The position numbers and the translations under genes were made by a program. Below the pieces are notes generated by a model. It was not told the DNA's origin, searched no databases, and saw only the letters and a program-made list of their open reading frames with translations. Below are positions 1 through 13,012 of a DNA stretch of 64,000 nt, piece after piece (within the stretch, counting starts at the first letter, position 1; every line of letters starts with the position of its first letter). The DNA comes from Smittia aterrima (taxonomy: Eukaryota > Arthropoda > Insecta > Diptera > Chironomidae): NCBI GenBank assembly GCA_033063855.1, contig CP093831.1, positions 17,794,001 through 17,858,000 on the forward strand, read 5' to 3'.

Positions 1-2297
1 GAGCTCGATATCGCAGCGCGATTTTTTACTCGAATGGAATCGGTGCGTTGAAATGATATCGCTCTACGTGAATCGCCGACTAATTTGCTGACGTCAAACT
101 GAAACTTGTGAAATTCTGAAGTTTCCGTTTGTTGACCTCACGCAAACTTCCCGCGAATTTCTGTCATTGCAATCGCGAGTTCGCATGTTAAATGAAATGT
201 CGAGGGCGAAACAGAAGATCTGAGTCATGCTGCATTTGCAGAAAAAGATTTCTACCAGTTTCAAAGAGTTTTCGACACTCAAGGTTCTGCTGATTGCTGG
301 TCACGGTCAAACGGCAGCAAAAACAATTTGAAAAAAAATCTGTCGACTGCTGATTAAAAGCCACAACATCATTAACATCTTTTTGCGCCAGTGGCTTCTC
401 TTTCTTTCTGCTTTAGCTTCAGTCTCATTTGGCTTTTAATTGATGAAGTTACCAGACGATGAACATCGAAGAACTTTTTCTTTACAACGAACAAATTAAA
501 GCGCGAGGCGACACGAGAAGCAGCAAAATGTTTTGCATTTCCAGCGACCATTAAAGATGAGATAAGATGAAATGTTAAAAGACGGGTGACTAGTTCGAAG
601 ATTTCCTTACATTTTGAACACATTGTCTTCGATTCTTTGCAAGTGGCTTTAACAAACTTGAAGATGAATCAGTTAAGAGATCGCTGACTATTTCTTTTCT
701 TTACTTTGGTCTCGAGTTGATCTTGAAAGCGACAAATGGAACTCACTTGAACTCGTCTTTTGATGGTCAAATTGATCAGAATCTGTAATGAATTTGTATC
801 AGATTAAAATCTTCATTGCTTGATCATCATCATCGCTCGGGCTTTGTTCGCATTTAACGAACACTTTAGAAGAAGTTGAGAGGCGTAAGAAGAAACAAAT
901 GAGCAGCAAAATTTAACGGATCATGTTCAGAAAGAACGCAAAGTCAATAATAGCGAATTGTTCCACAACACAGTTTAATCTTTGATTGTCTGAGTGGACT
1001 TGAAGTATCGACTTCGTCAGCTATTGTGATATCATATGAGGAAGTCTTTCGTGTGCAAACAGAGCCTCGTTGACGACGATGGATGGATCAAGTAGCGTGG
1101 CAACTGATCGTCGTGAACTTGAGTGTTTAAAAAGGTTAGGAAGGTCAACCGCCCATCGAGATGTGATCCACTCCATTGTGTCGTGAATGAAACCGAGGGG
1201 AATGATTAATTGTCTTAATCAATTGCGCGATTGAATGACTTCGCCTTTTCGGGATAGTTCAATTAGTTCTGATGCTTAATGGCAAAATTATCTTCGAGAT
1301 TCTCGACTTCAAATTGAAGACATCCCGAAGCCCCAAGACGAAGAGAAATTATTTTCGTGAAAAAGAAATGAAGAGCGGATATTAAATAGAGGAAATTCCA
1401 CTCGCGTTGAAAAAAAAATTTGCAATTAGAAGAAAACCTCAAGGATTGCAAGTAGAGAAAAGTTAATTATTATTTTTCCATCCCATGCTGTCACCATCGC
1501 CTTTTTGAGTAAATAGGTTTCATCAGAGCCATGAAGGCAAATTCGTTTCGTCCACGATCATAAAAGTTTACAAAGTCACTTACATATTCCTTAGCAACAT
1601 TAATTTGTTTTACTATCGTTTTGTCCCCGATTCTTCATCGCCGCACTTATCTTTATTGTTTCATTTAAGTTTGTTCGCTTTGTTGTGTAATTTTAATTTT
1701 TTGTGAATCGAAACAAACTCGAATGACATTGCCCTGTGGCGTCAGTGAGTGAGAAGTTTTTTCGCAACTTTCCCAGCTTCAAATTCAATTGTTCGACCAG
1801 TGATGAGACAAGACTCCGAAGATATTTTAATTGTTGCACGTCTTACGCTTCGAAAATGAAGAATATTCGTCGAGCAATTAAATCAACGCGTTGCAAATCA
1901 CTGCAGCTTGTCTTCAACTCAATTTGCATTTGTCTCTCACACTTCATTACAATTAAATTTTATTTTGTTGCTGAAAAACTTGACTGACGTTGTATCTGCC
2001 AATCCGACAACTGACAACAGACGTGTGTCAATAACAAATCAAAAAGAAAGAAATTAAAGTTTCAAAATGTCATGATGACGCTGTGATAGGATCAATTCTG
2101 TTTTAAGTAAACAACATCTTAATAAGCCATTGATACCTGACGACTGTCAAAGTTAAGAAAAATTCTGATATCACGAAGATATGAATGAAGTTTCGCTAAT
2201 TTTTTAAAAATGGATGTTTGTTTTTTAAATTAAGTGTTCAATTTACCCTTAGTTTCTAAGATATTCAGATAGTTTCTATTCTAGATAGAAGTTTATT

Positions 2298-2319
2298 TTG
2301 AACAAAATATTTTGTTCAA
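2298..2319. repeat. 22-bp perfect palindrome
   Basis: The two half-sites TTGAACAAAAT and ATTTTGTTCAA abut with no spacer, giving 11 paired positions. About 20 bases upstream (near 2274-2290) a second, imperfect palindrome centred on CTAG has arms TTCTAT and ATAGAA. The pair could form two adjacent cruciforms or bind dimeric factors; no function can be assigned. Confidence 0.9.
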
Positions 2320-5300
2320 TACTTTGATTTTTTTTGATAAGAATTAAAATAATTCCTCAAGCTTAATTTGTTAAATGAAGCTTTCTTGTATGCAAGTTTA
2401 TTGTAAAACAAACTTGAATGTGTCTCGAATAAATTCAAAACGAGATTTGGCGGTTTTAATTATAGTAAAAAAATTTTGCTAAAAATAATCCAAATCTAAA
2501 CTGCTTTTATCTCAAATGTCTCTCTTATTCTTCCTATTTTGGAAACATGACTAGAAAGTTTCTTCAATATCGTCTAGTTGCTTGTCAAAGAAATTCTGTT
2601 AGATCCGAGACCTATTCTCAAAAATTTACAAGAATTCTTAATTTGAATGATATCTTCCTTACTAAGGAGTCCTTAGATTCTGATATCAATATTTCATTTC
2701 AAACATGAATCAGGCTGCGGAAACAGGAAATCCGTTGGTGTCCAATAAAAACTTTTTGTATCTCAATTTTTCAACTCTATCTTTGCAACTTTGTATTATA
2801 AAATGAAATCGTCAAAATCACCGCAACTTTAATTTTTGATATAAAAACACTACGGCACAAACCTTCTTCATAAACTTTAGGATTTTCTCTTGTGACTGTC
2901 TCCAATGAAACAGCAGGAGTTTAAATTTTGTTTAAAGGTGGCATCTCAACAGCGCGTAAGAAACGCTTCTCATTAAATTTATGTCATTCTAATGACACAC
3001 GTCCATAAAATGCTGAAGATATTATTGAAACAGCAACGATATGTGTAGAGATTAAGCAATTAAAGTAAGCGGTCGAGTTTCGCCCTCGAACAAGATTTTC
3101 CAAGAGTGCAAAGTATCCGGTCGGTGAGATTAGAATCTCTTGACCAAGTCAATGAGTGATGTTGAGTTTTATTAAACCATTAAGGAATTAATCTTTATGA
3201 ACATTTTATTTAAATCTTCTAACAAAAATGTCCAATGCGACGGAGATTTCACATAAAACCTTTGCGGTGATTTATTGCTGAGGAATGAAAAGGAAAATAT
3301 GAATTCAATAATATTTTCGAAATGCTGTTTTTATTAGCCTTCCAAAAGCGAACTCCATTGTTGTTTGATCGGCGGGGCTTAATGAATAATCATTGATGAA
3401 AGAGAGACCGAGGTTCATTTATAGACTCTCCGCTCGTAGAGTTCAAAGCATAATCTTTCACTCGATGCACACCGTAAGTCGTCGCTTGAAACGCCATCGA
3501 CTGTGAATCTCAAATGAATTCGTGTATGAGTGCAGTTGATCGTTAAATATATCGGACTTGTGATTAAAACTTCTCACCAAACGAAACAAAACAAAAATCG
3601 AAGCAAATCATAAAAAGCACTTTGTTTAAAATAACAACAAAACTAAAGCGCGAAAGAAATTTATCGCAAAGTTTTTTATCCAAAGTTGCTGGGCTTCTCG
3701 ATGCGTTCTAACTAAGGTTTGTGAAGTCATTGACAAATATTCCCCGAGTTTTATGTTTTTATTTTTATTTGAATTCTTCGGAATCTTCTCACACACTCGT
3801 TACATTATGCTCTCGTTCAACGACGTTAAACAGTGTCAAAAGGTTCGAAGGAAAATTGTTTATTTGCGTTTCACAAACTCTCGCAATAAGCGGCTTTCGC
3901 TGGTGTAAAGAAAGTTCTCTCGCTTTGCGTTTAATGTGTCAACTCATGCTCTGGATTTGTTTTCGCGGTTCGATGTTATGATTGTTCGGACACTTAAATT
4001 AATTTAAATGAACTCGTGAAACTCATCAGCTCAGGTACGTTTAAAGGCGTTTACTTAATCACGAAGGAAGAGACCGATTTTATTTTCATTAGAAACGCTG
4101 TAGGTATAAAAAGTAATCGTTAAAATAATAAAAATGTCTCAAAACGGTGTTGAATTATACTCCTCACCTCACTTAAGATATCGCCTCGAAGAAAAGATCT
4201 TGGCGATGACTAAGAAGAAGAAACGAAAACACATCAAATTTGAATAATTCTAAACGACGACAAAGATACTTTAAGGCTATGAGAAAGAATTTTAGAGAAT
4301 GTTGAAAGTCATTCTGGAAACCTTTCTGGTTTGTTTATTCAATTGATGAATGTTTTTAATGATTCGATTATAATTTTAACGTCTTAGACGTGATGCGAGT
4401 TCGATATTGAAGATTGAGACAAGAAGTTTCAGTTTATTTAATTTTCAAGTTCAATTATGAATTTGATTTCTTGGGAATATTTGAAGAAATTTATTGCCTC
4501 ACACGAAAATAATTTTGTTTTTAAATGTTTCAAAAAATATCTCCGCGAAATCTTTGTCTCATGTTTCATAAAAATATTTAATTTCCTAGATCTCATGATT
4601 CAATGTCGTTTCAAACACATCGTTCGATCTTCAGTGAAAATTCTTCACATGAATTGATCAACCGAAAGTTATTGCAGTCGTCGATCGTTCGATAAATCAT
4701 TTCGATTCCATCAATTTATTCGATTCTCTGCGCAGATAATCATTTTAAAGATCTGAGAAACAGCAAGTGATTAATAAATAGCAAACGAATAAGTAATGAT
4801 AATGATTTCGTAATCGATCTATCTATATCGTGTAATAAGCTGATCTACTCGATGGCCATCGTGGACGTGCACTCTCTTCAAGAAGCAAGCCCACGTTGCT
4901 GTGCGAAACCTGCTGAAGAGGTAAATGTGGACGCATGATAGAGATCACGGAACAATAAAACTGTAGTCGATAGACGGAAAGATGGAGACGTAAGATCAAT
5001 TCATTACACAGTGTGAGGCACAAGCAACTTAAGCATCTTTCTCTACGGCCGTCGCTTTTCGACTTCCATCTTCCATAAGTCAATACTTTATTAAAATACG
5101 ATTTATCTAGTGCTTTCGTAAGTGACCGAGCATGAGTCTCGTTCTCCTATCTTCGCGTTCTTCCATAGCCAAGTAAATTACATGTTGCATTCAGTTGTTT
5201 GACTTAAAGACCGTTCTCGCTCTCAGCACAGCTTCAATCTCGTTGCTAATCGAACAACGATCACTCGCGTGTGTAAAAGAGAAGTGGTTTATATTTACCA

Positions 5301-8300
5301 GTTGATCCACTAAAGGCTTTTGAATTGAAGCTTTAATTGAAATAGAATGGAGCGCTTTACAATTGCCAAATCAACGAGGCGAGAGAGTGAGAGAGGGGAA
5401 GAGAAGTTGAAATGTGTGTAATCAAGCGGCCGGTCGTAAGAAAGAAGTGAGTTCAGATAACAATCGTTAATGTGTGGCAACACAAGCCCACCTCTGCTCA
5501 TTCAACGAACAATCCAAACATTGTATTCGATTTCGTGCTCGCAATTCAGTTTTGATGCGTCCCGAATCGAAGCTTGGTCTGAATGTGAAGCCTTTGAACA
5601 CCGAGCTACTTTTACCTCGATGATGATCAACAATGTAACTCTTTGAATCAACTTAAAGAATTTACCTGCTGCTTCAAACAAATTAAATTAATGCGCCATC
5701 ACAATTGGATGAGTTTCGATAATTTTTCTTATTTATTTTTCACAAGGAATCTTTCATCTTGTTCAATTACGCTTATGAAGGATTTTCAGCCATTTCATCT
5801 TTCTCTCTCCGTCTCACTCGCGAACGAGAAATTAAGAATTATTGTTTGATGTTCGAAAGCACAGTCGGAGAAAGATCCGAGTTCGGTAGATTTAATAATA
5901 ATGCGCTCCGTCGCTCCTTGGGACATTAATTTCGAAAAGTGTTCGGTGGTAAATTAAACATGAAATTTATTTAAATAAACACTGATGATTTGTTATATTT
6001 CGCCCACTCAGCGTGGTTTTCTTGTCGCTTCTTCTTGAGAGAAATTTTTGTGGAAGTAGCGACTCAACTCTCGAGTGGATTCCTGTCTTCTCAATAATTG
6101 TTTAAGTCGCCGTTGTGTTCATTTCAACCTTATTTTTGATTGCCGAGAGAAATTATCACAAATTCCGGAAGACATAACTAAACATCACAAATGACAGCGA
6201 AAAATGAAAATTCCAAACAGATCGCATCCTGCTTAAGTAAAATTATGTCATTGACAAAGAAATTTCTTTTACGACACAGACCGCCCGCATCAAATTTTAT
6301 TCCCATCTTAATAAGTATTAGCAGCAATCTTTGAAGCGGAGGAAACTGGCGGCGAGCGGAACATAAAAAGTGAATAAGAAGGTTTATTGATAGTCGCGAA
6401 TATTAATGACAAATGAAAAGAAACGGAACAAAGCACGAGAAATAAATATTTTAATCAAAATCTCAACATTTTAGCATTTTCAACAGCTTTGGCGAAAAGT
6501 TTTCTCGCTCTAAACATTCCGAAGCGTTGACTCTATGTTTGCGAATTAGGAAAATCTATAAAGCGATTTGAATATTTGCTTCGCGATTCTCTCATATCAA
6601 TCACACGATCGTAAAACTTTGGATTTATCTTCTCCTCTTCGGGGCGATCCAATGCCCCGCGATTCCAATAAAAATCTTTCTTAAGAGAAACGAACGAAAC
6701 GAAGAAAACAATTAAGAAGTTTCTTTATTTTCTTTCTCTCTTTGCGGGAAACAACCAAAGATATCGCTCTGCAATTCGCGAAAGATTTTGTCGCCATTGA
6801 AGCTGTTTTTATGAGTTTCTTTTTGTATTCGGAATTTGTATATTTTGCATATTTTATTGTTATTTAAATTTCGTCTTGGCTGGTTTTGTCTTATAAGCGG
6901 TCGTGTTGCTGCTTAAAACATCAAAGATGAGAAAGAGTTCTTTCGATTTGTCAATAGGGTGTGCTCTTTACGACAAAATCACCAGTTCTGTGATCGTTTA
7001 ATCTTTGTCTTCAAATGTACATTGCGAAAACATGAGGTCAGTCATCGTTCTTTGATCTGCTGCGATAAAACGGAAAGAAATCTTGCAACGGTAAACTTCA
7101 ACAACTATGATCACACCTGAGAAAAGCCACAGAAGGGAATGAGGAGATTTATTGATCTACACTCCTACTCGAGTAACGAGGACAACATCTGATAAAATCT
7201 AAAGTTCCGATATCTTTAAATTTCACGAATTTATTTTCTAATAAAATATTATTTCGACTTCAAGATCAACCTGAACAGGCAATCGAGGGAAAGACGCCGA
7301 AGAAAGTGTGAATTTTATTAACATTTTATGGCTTTCAAATATAATCTCGCATATGCTGAGATTTTTGGCGTTCAATCGTGACATTGGAAAGTGTTTATTT
7401 TTATCGGCTTTTTAATGCTATCGCATTCCTCTCAAACTTTTATTTCTCTTTGTGGTGGAATTAAAATATTTCGTCTCTTTTTTATGATAAATATTTAATT
7501 GTGCTTTGTTAGTTCATAAATATTTGGTGACATTTGTTTTCAATTCCGCCTTTTTAGCTCTCTCGTTGATATCAAATTTTATGTTCAAAAAAATTAAAAG
7601 AAAAAAATACTTTTACTGTTACCACCGATTGTCATCGAAGATTTGATGTCGCTAACGAGACTCTGCGCCATATGAGAAAACAAACTATAAATGGCGCGGC
7701 TAAGCTTTCATTAATCTTTCATCGTCTCTGATAAAGACTTTAGACTTTTAATTATTCAGTGCTGTGAAACTAGATTTAACGAGTAACCATAAAAATAAAA
7801 CCAAAGAAATCAGATTGAGACAGTTTGAAGTTTTATGTGAACGAAGTCGTGAGCTTTGCAAATCTGTGCTTGCAACATTTTAGAAAACTTGTTCCTTTCA
7901 CAGTTCAGAGAATCATAATATCCTAGTCCCCTGCTGATTACTTCCACTCAATTGCATCAAATTAAGCACCGGACAGAACTTTATCATGTAAATCAAACGC
8001 TTGAACAAGCATACACTCATTAGGCGCGCGTTCAACCCGTCCAATTGAACAGCAAATAAATACTTTTCAGTTCTCATGTCGTTCGCTTTGCATACAATGT
8101 CGTCGATTTTCTCGCGTTCTTACTTCTACAATTTCTCTCCGCATTTTCATTCATTTAATGCGACTCGATTTATTTGCGATTCTACATGTTGAATAAAACA
8201 AAACAATATGGGCGGTTCACTTGTGAGAAGGCAAACAGCAACGTCGAGAGACGAAGAAGATGAAGAGGAGTAGATGAAATCTTTTAATCTTTAAAATGTA

Positions 8301-11300
8301 TCAATTTGATTTGATGAGCAACTAACGGAAGGGACGACAGTCACTCATGTTATTGGATAGAGCGAGACGACACAGTATAACTTTAACCATTGGCGATCTT
8401 TATTATCTGCTTGATCATTTCCTCAGCAAAACAGCGCAATCTCATGAAATTTATTATTCATCTCAGTGGAAGAAGTAAAAAAAGGAAGAAAAAAAACTTC
8501 TCCAGCATTAAATTTACTTGATCGACAGTTTTCTCTTCTTGCTCAGCTCGCACGCTGACGAAGGCAAAACACAACCGCGAAAAGCAATTGCCAGACATTG
8601 CAGCAGCTCGCGTCATTGATCTTTGATCCTCTGATCGATTACACGCCATCAGGCTACCCCAAACCTTTTTAAATGTGTCTCGTATGCAGATTGTATGCAT
8701 TACACTTGTAGCTGTCCATAAAAATTCCTCTCTGATCATGATGATGAAGAAGTTCATTGCGATCCGGTGGAGAAGCAAGACAAAAGAAATGCGATAGGGA
8801 TCAAGAGCGCGCTCACATGATTTTAGCTCGGGGACATATTGGTGTAAAAATATTTGCTGTTCAATAAACGTTGCATATGATGATTTTATCGTCTCCTCTC
8901 TTCCACCAAAGCGCAGATAAAATCGGGTAACATAATTAAAACCATCGACAATCTTTCTCTCTGGCTCGTTGTTCTCGTTGTTTTCCATCTCTGTTAAGCA
9001 TTAAAATATGTTTAATTTTATTAAATTATATCTCACGTTCAAAGTGATCTCACCCATCCCTCTCTGTCTTAGTCGTCTCATGTCCATTCATCTGCGATTT
9101 CGCTCGAGATAAAATATGCACTTTAAAATTAATAGTTTGATGTATGAACAAATTATAATATTTGAATCTTACAGAAAATAATGTTAAAGATTCTTTTTTA
9201 TAAGAAAAGGAAAAATCATTGACTTGACTTACAGCAGCGCAATTTAACTGACGAAAATTAAAATTATTGAAGAGCTCTTTTTTAGGTTTAAACTTCACGT
9301 TCATCTCAATTGCTGAGTCCCGCTTGGGCTATTGCTTTGCATAAATTTCCTTTTCTGTCAATTTTCGAGACTTGAATATCGAAAATAAAAAAATTATTAT
9401 TCGACAACACTGACCAGTAATCTCATCCGCACTAAAATTATGTTCAATACCTTTCGGCTTAGATCACTTCAAGATTTCAGACACGAAAGTGAAACATGTT
9501 CGCTCAGTTCAAGAGAAGATTGAATTGCGATCAAATATTCATTGGATTAAGCCCCTGAGCATGCAATAAACTAAATTTTTCTTCAAATATTGACATTTCT
9601 TTTATTTCAAGATCGACTGAACTTCACCGAAACTTTCACTGTCTCTGCCTGCGTCTCGTTATCAATTTGAAAGAACATTTCTTGGAAATTGATTGACAAG
9701 AGAGAGATTTAGGAAAAGCTTGTCTAACATTGATTTGTGACAAGTTAATTTGTTTTCTTGTTGGCGTCAAGCATCGTGTTCGTTTCAAATTTGGAACAGA
9801 TTCAGCTGCTTTGGCATTTTCACAGTTAACAGAATAAAATCAGAGAAAGCTATTTCGGTTAAACGAAGTGATTTCTTTGTATTTTTCTCTGAATTTATTG
9901 CGATAACAAGAGTATTTCCCTTATGTGTCGGTAAAAGTGAAACTAATTAAACCAAGTAAGTTTTTAAGCCGAACACGTTTACGACCTTTAATTAACAAAC
10001 GACTAGTACTAATAACAAAGTATTTACTAATTATTTAAAGGCTGATAAGCTGAAGCTAGTTCGTTCATTAAAAAATGGGAAAACGTCAAACGTTGATCAG
10101 AATTTCAATTATTTGCAATTTTAAATCGACATGAGAAGTTGAAGTTGAAATTAAGATAACGAAGTTCGATTAAAAACAATCGAAGCACTTTAATGAATTC
10201 GTGAAGCAACTTTGTCTTCAGAAAAATCTTCATTTCGAAAGTAAATTCACTTAACTGCTCATTAATTGAGAAAATCTATCAGCTCATCAAAGACTGCTGT
10301 TACGAAACTCAAAGTTTTTCTCATCGTAAGTCTTTTACTAATGGCGGTCAACAATTTTGTAAACACTTTAAATTTATTTAACTGTTCACGCGTGTCTCCC
10401 GCTTGGAATACTTTTTAATCCTTTAATGCTTCCCATTTTTATTAAGGAACTAATTGATCTCCATAATCATCATTAACATTCCTTTTCACCAGTCCCACTT
10501 CGGAATTGCAGTTCGAGAATAATTCGGTTTAGATAAGATTTCAGGTGGAATTCTTTTTGCTGCTCATTCTCGATTTCTGAAAAGCCCACGCGAAAACTCT
10601 GAGAAGCAAACGAATCCAAAAAGAAATTCAATAAAAATATTAATAAGAGATCAATATTTGTTTTGAAAGAGTTTTCTGCAATTCTCCAAAACGAAGCGGT
10701 TGGTTTCGTAATTCCTGATTTGATTATTTTGAAAGGTTTTTGTTTCAATCTCGATCTTCTTTCATTTTTTTTCTGGTTGTAGGTGAGTGAACGTCAATTA
10801 AGTCACCGAATAGCTGAAATTTCCTGAAACATTTTTTTAATTTTTCAAATGCAAACTTAAAAACATTCCCAACAGAAGCTCATAAATCGCTCGTGACGTT
10901 ATTTATGAAGTTCTCCCGACCAGATTTTGCATTTCTGCTTTCATGACAATAATTGCGCAGGGTTTCGAGCGCACTCAATTGAATTCGTCACGAAACAAAA
11001 GCAATCGCCTTCAGACTTCTGCCCTGAAGTTGCATGGTTGCTCTCTGCTGGTTATTATAAACTCCTTTCTGTCTTTATTTTCCTTCAAGAACTTTCAATA
11101 TTTTGTATGAAAATTTCTATCAATTTGCATTTCGTGCGATCGAATGTGAAATAAATTATATTGCGAATTTATTATGATTAATTTATATTTTAGCATTCCT
11201 TGCCATTCTTAGTCTTTTCTTTATCTCTCTCTCTCTCTCCATCGCTCGCTCTTCTTCTCAGCAGCACAAGTTCGCAGTGCAGCTTCGAAGTGGACTTTGG

Positions 11301-12931
11301 AGGTCTGTTTTTGTTTTCTGTGTGCATACAACTTTTGGCACCCGCGCGCAGGCAACATTCCAATTTGAATAAAGAAAATTCTCTTCTTCTCATGTTCAAG
11401 CAACTTCAGTCTTCGATACGATTAAAGCGAAATGGTATTTATGGATCTCCAATTGGAATTTGATTTAAATCACTGGCGTAATCTGCATCGCGAAAGGCTC
11501 AACAGTTAAAGTAGCGACTGTTACGATTGCTTTATGGCATGTTAATCTATAATTCGTTTAAGTTTGATTGCACACAAAAGAGGAAGGACGGTTCGAATAA
11601 GTCCATGACAAGATGTTAAATCCATTATCCATCACGCGGAGAGTGAAGAAATTAAAGGAAATTTACGAATGAAAGATGCAATTGGGCTGGCCCCGTTAAC
11701 GCGAAAAATATGGAGAAGAGTATTCATAAAAGCGACATGAATTCATTTCAAGAGGAGAAAAAGTTATTTTCCGAGAAATTCATCCGAATAAAACTGTCAA
11801 TAAAATAATTTATTTAATCATGCACTGTTAAATGTTAATATTGAATAAGAGGCATGAACGGTAAGAGATATCATGAGAGTAAAGAGTGTGAGATGGGGCT
11901 GCGCTGTAAGCTGTTTACAGCGGATTCGACATGGTGACTTTCATGAGAGCCCCTGGCTTTTTATTGGAATGAGAGATTGCAGCAACTTATTGGGGATGAT
12001 CACGAAATATTTGAAACTTCATCGACGAGACTAAAGTGACCCGACTTTCAAACTTCCCCCCATGAAGAATCTTTTAGAATTTCGACGCATGATTATCACG
12101 TATAAATATTATTTAATGTGTCAAAACAAGAAGATAAAAAATATTATTTGAATATTGAGAACTGCTCATAATAAGAAGACATTTTATATCCTTTTAATCC
12201 AAGCAGCACATTTGAAGAATTGAAATGAAAAACGTTCGAACGGAGGAGCCAAATTATTTTTATTATTAACGCGGGTTGTAGGCTTGCAGACATAAAAGAT
12301 ATAAATTTTCCCTTGTGCGCCCGTGAATGAGACGAGACGGTGGGACATCAGTAGAAAAGAGAGAAGCGTCTTCTTCTTGACGGCTGTGAAGTAATATTTC
12401 TTAAATAAATATATTGGTATTTTTATTCAAAGCTCTTTTCCTCAAGAAAAAAGCGACTTAAAAAAATTTCACACCAGGCAGAATCATTTTAACCGAAAAC
12501 AAAAAAGAAGAAATTTATGCATGAAACCCAAGCGACCGAAGCGCGTTTATTTGTTGTGAGGGAATGAATTCTTCTTTGAGCACAAATTTCAAAGCAAACA
12601 CACGGTTCTTTGGTCTTTCATTGAGTCCGAATTTGTGGATCGTTTGAATGTTAAGTCACTTCATTAACTTAATTAATGTGCGATTGTTGTGAATTCAGAT
12701 AAATTTATTGACCGTTACGAGTAATTGGAATTATCCTTTGACAGCCCGAGTGACACCTCTACTGATCGAACCACATCTAAGAATTAACCGGATGATGACC
12801 AAAAAATATGCAAATGCTGATCAGCTCGCAAAAGCAGCGCAAAGCGAAGGAATTATTGTATTTTTTATTAATAAAATAACACAGTTAAGAGAGATTTCTC
12901 GTGCTAAGTATTGAGATCAAATGAAACACAC

Positions 12932-13012
12932 CTCGAATCGAGTATTCTCATTTTGCCTCGATCTTCTCGTTGATTTTGAGCGAAGCTCGAGTACAAAAAT
13001 ACTCGATTCGAG
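12932..13012. repeat. 15-bp perfect inverted repeat with 51-bp spacer
   Basis: The arm CTCGAATCGAGTATT at 12932-12946 is exactly reverse-complemented as AATACTCGATTCGAG at 12998-13012. The spacer holds a smaller hairpin, GAGC-GAA-GCTC. The arms contain no recognisable transposon end and no obvious target-site duplication flanks them. Confidence 0.9.

Noticed and set aside
8458..8988. 176-codon minus-strand frame starting MENNENNEPERK
   Set aside because: It is the longest frame in the gene-free block, but roughly 0.3 such frames are expected by chance in 64 kb at this composition, and it shows no domain, ends in a Phe/Leu run from a TTC tract, and has no splice-linked neighbour.
11581..11610. 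GGTTCGAATAAGTCC near 11590, resembling a tRNA B box
   Set aside because: Two bases interrupt the box, and no A box or acceptor-stem pairing is found at the expected distance.
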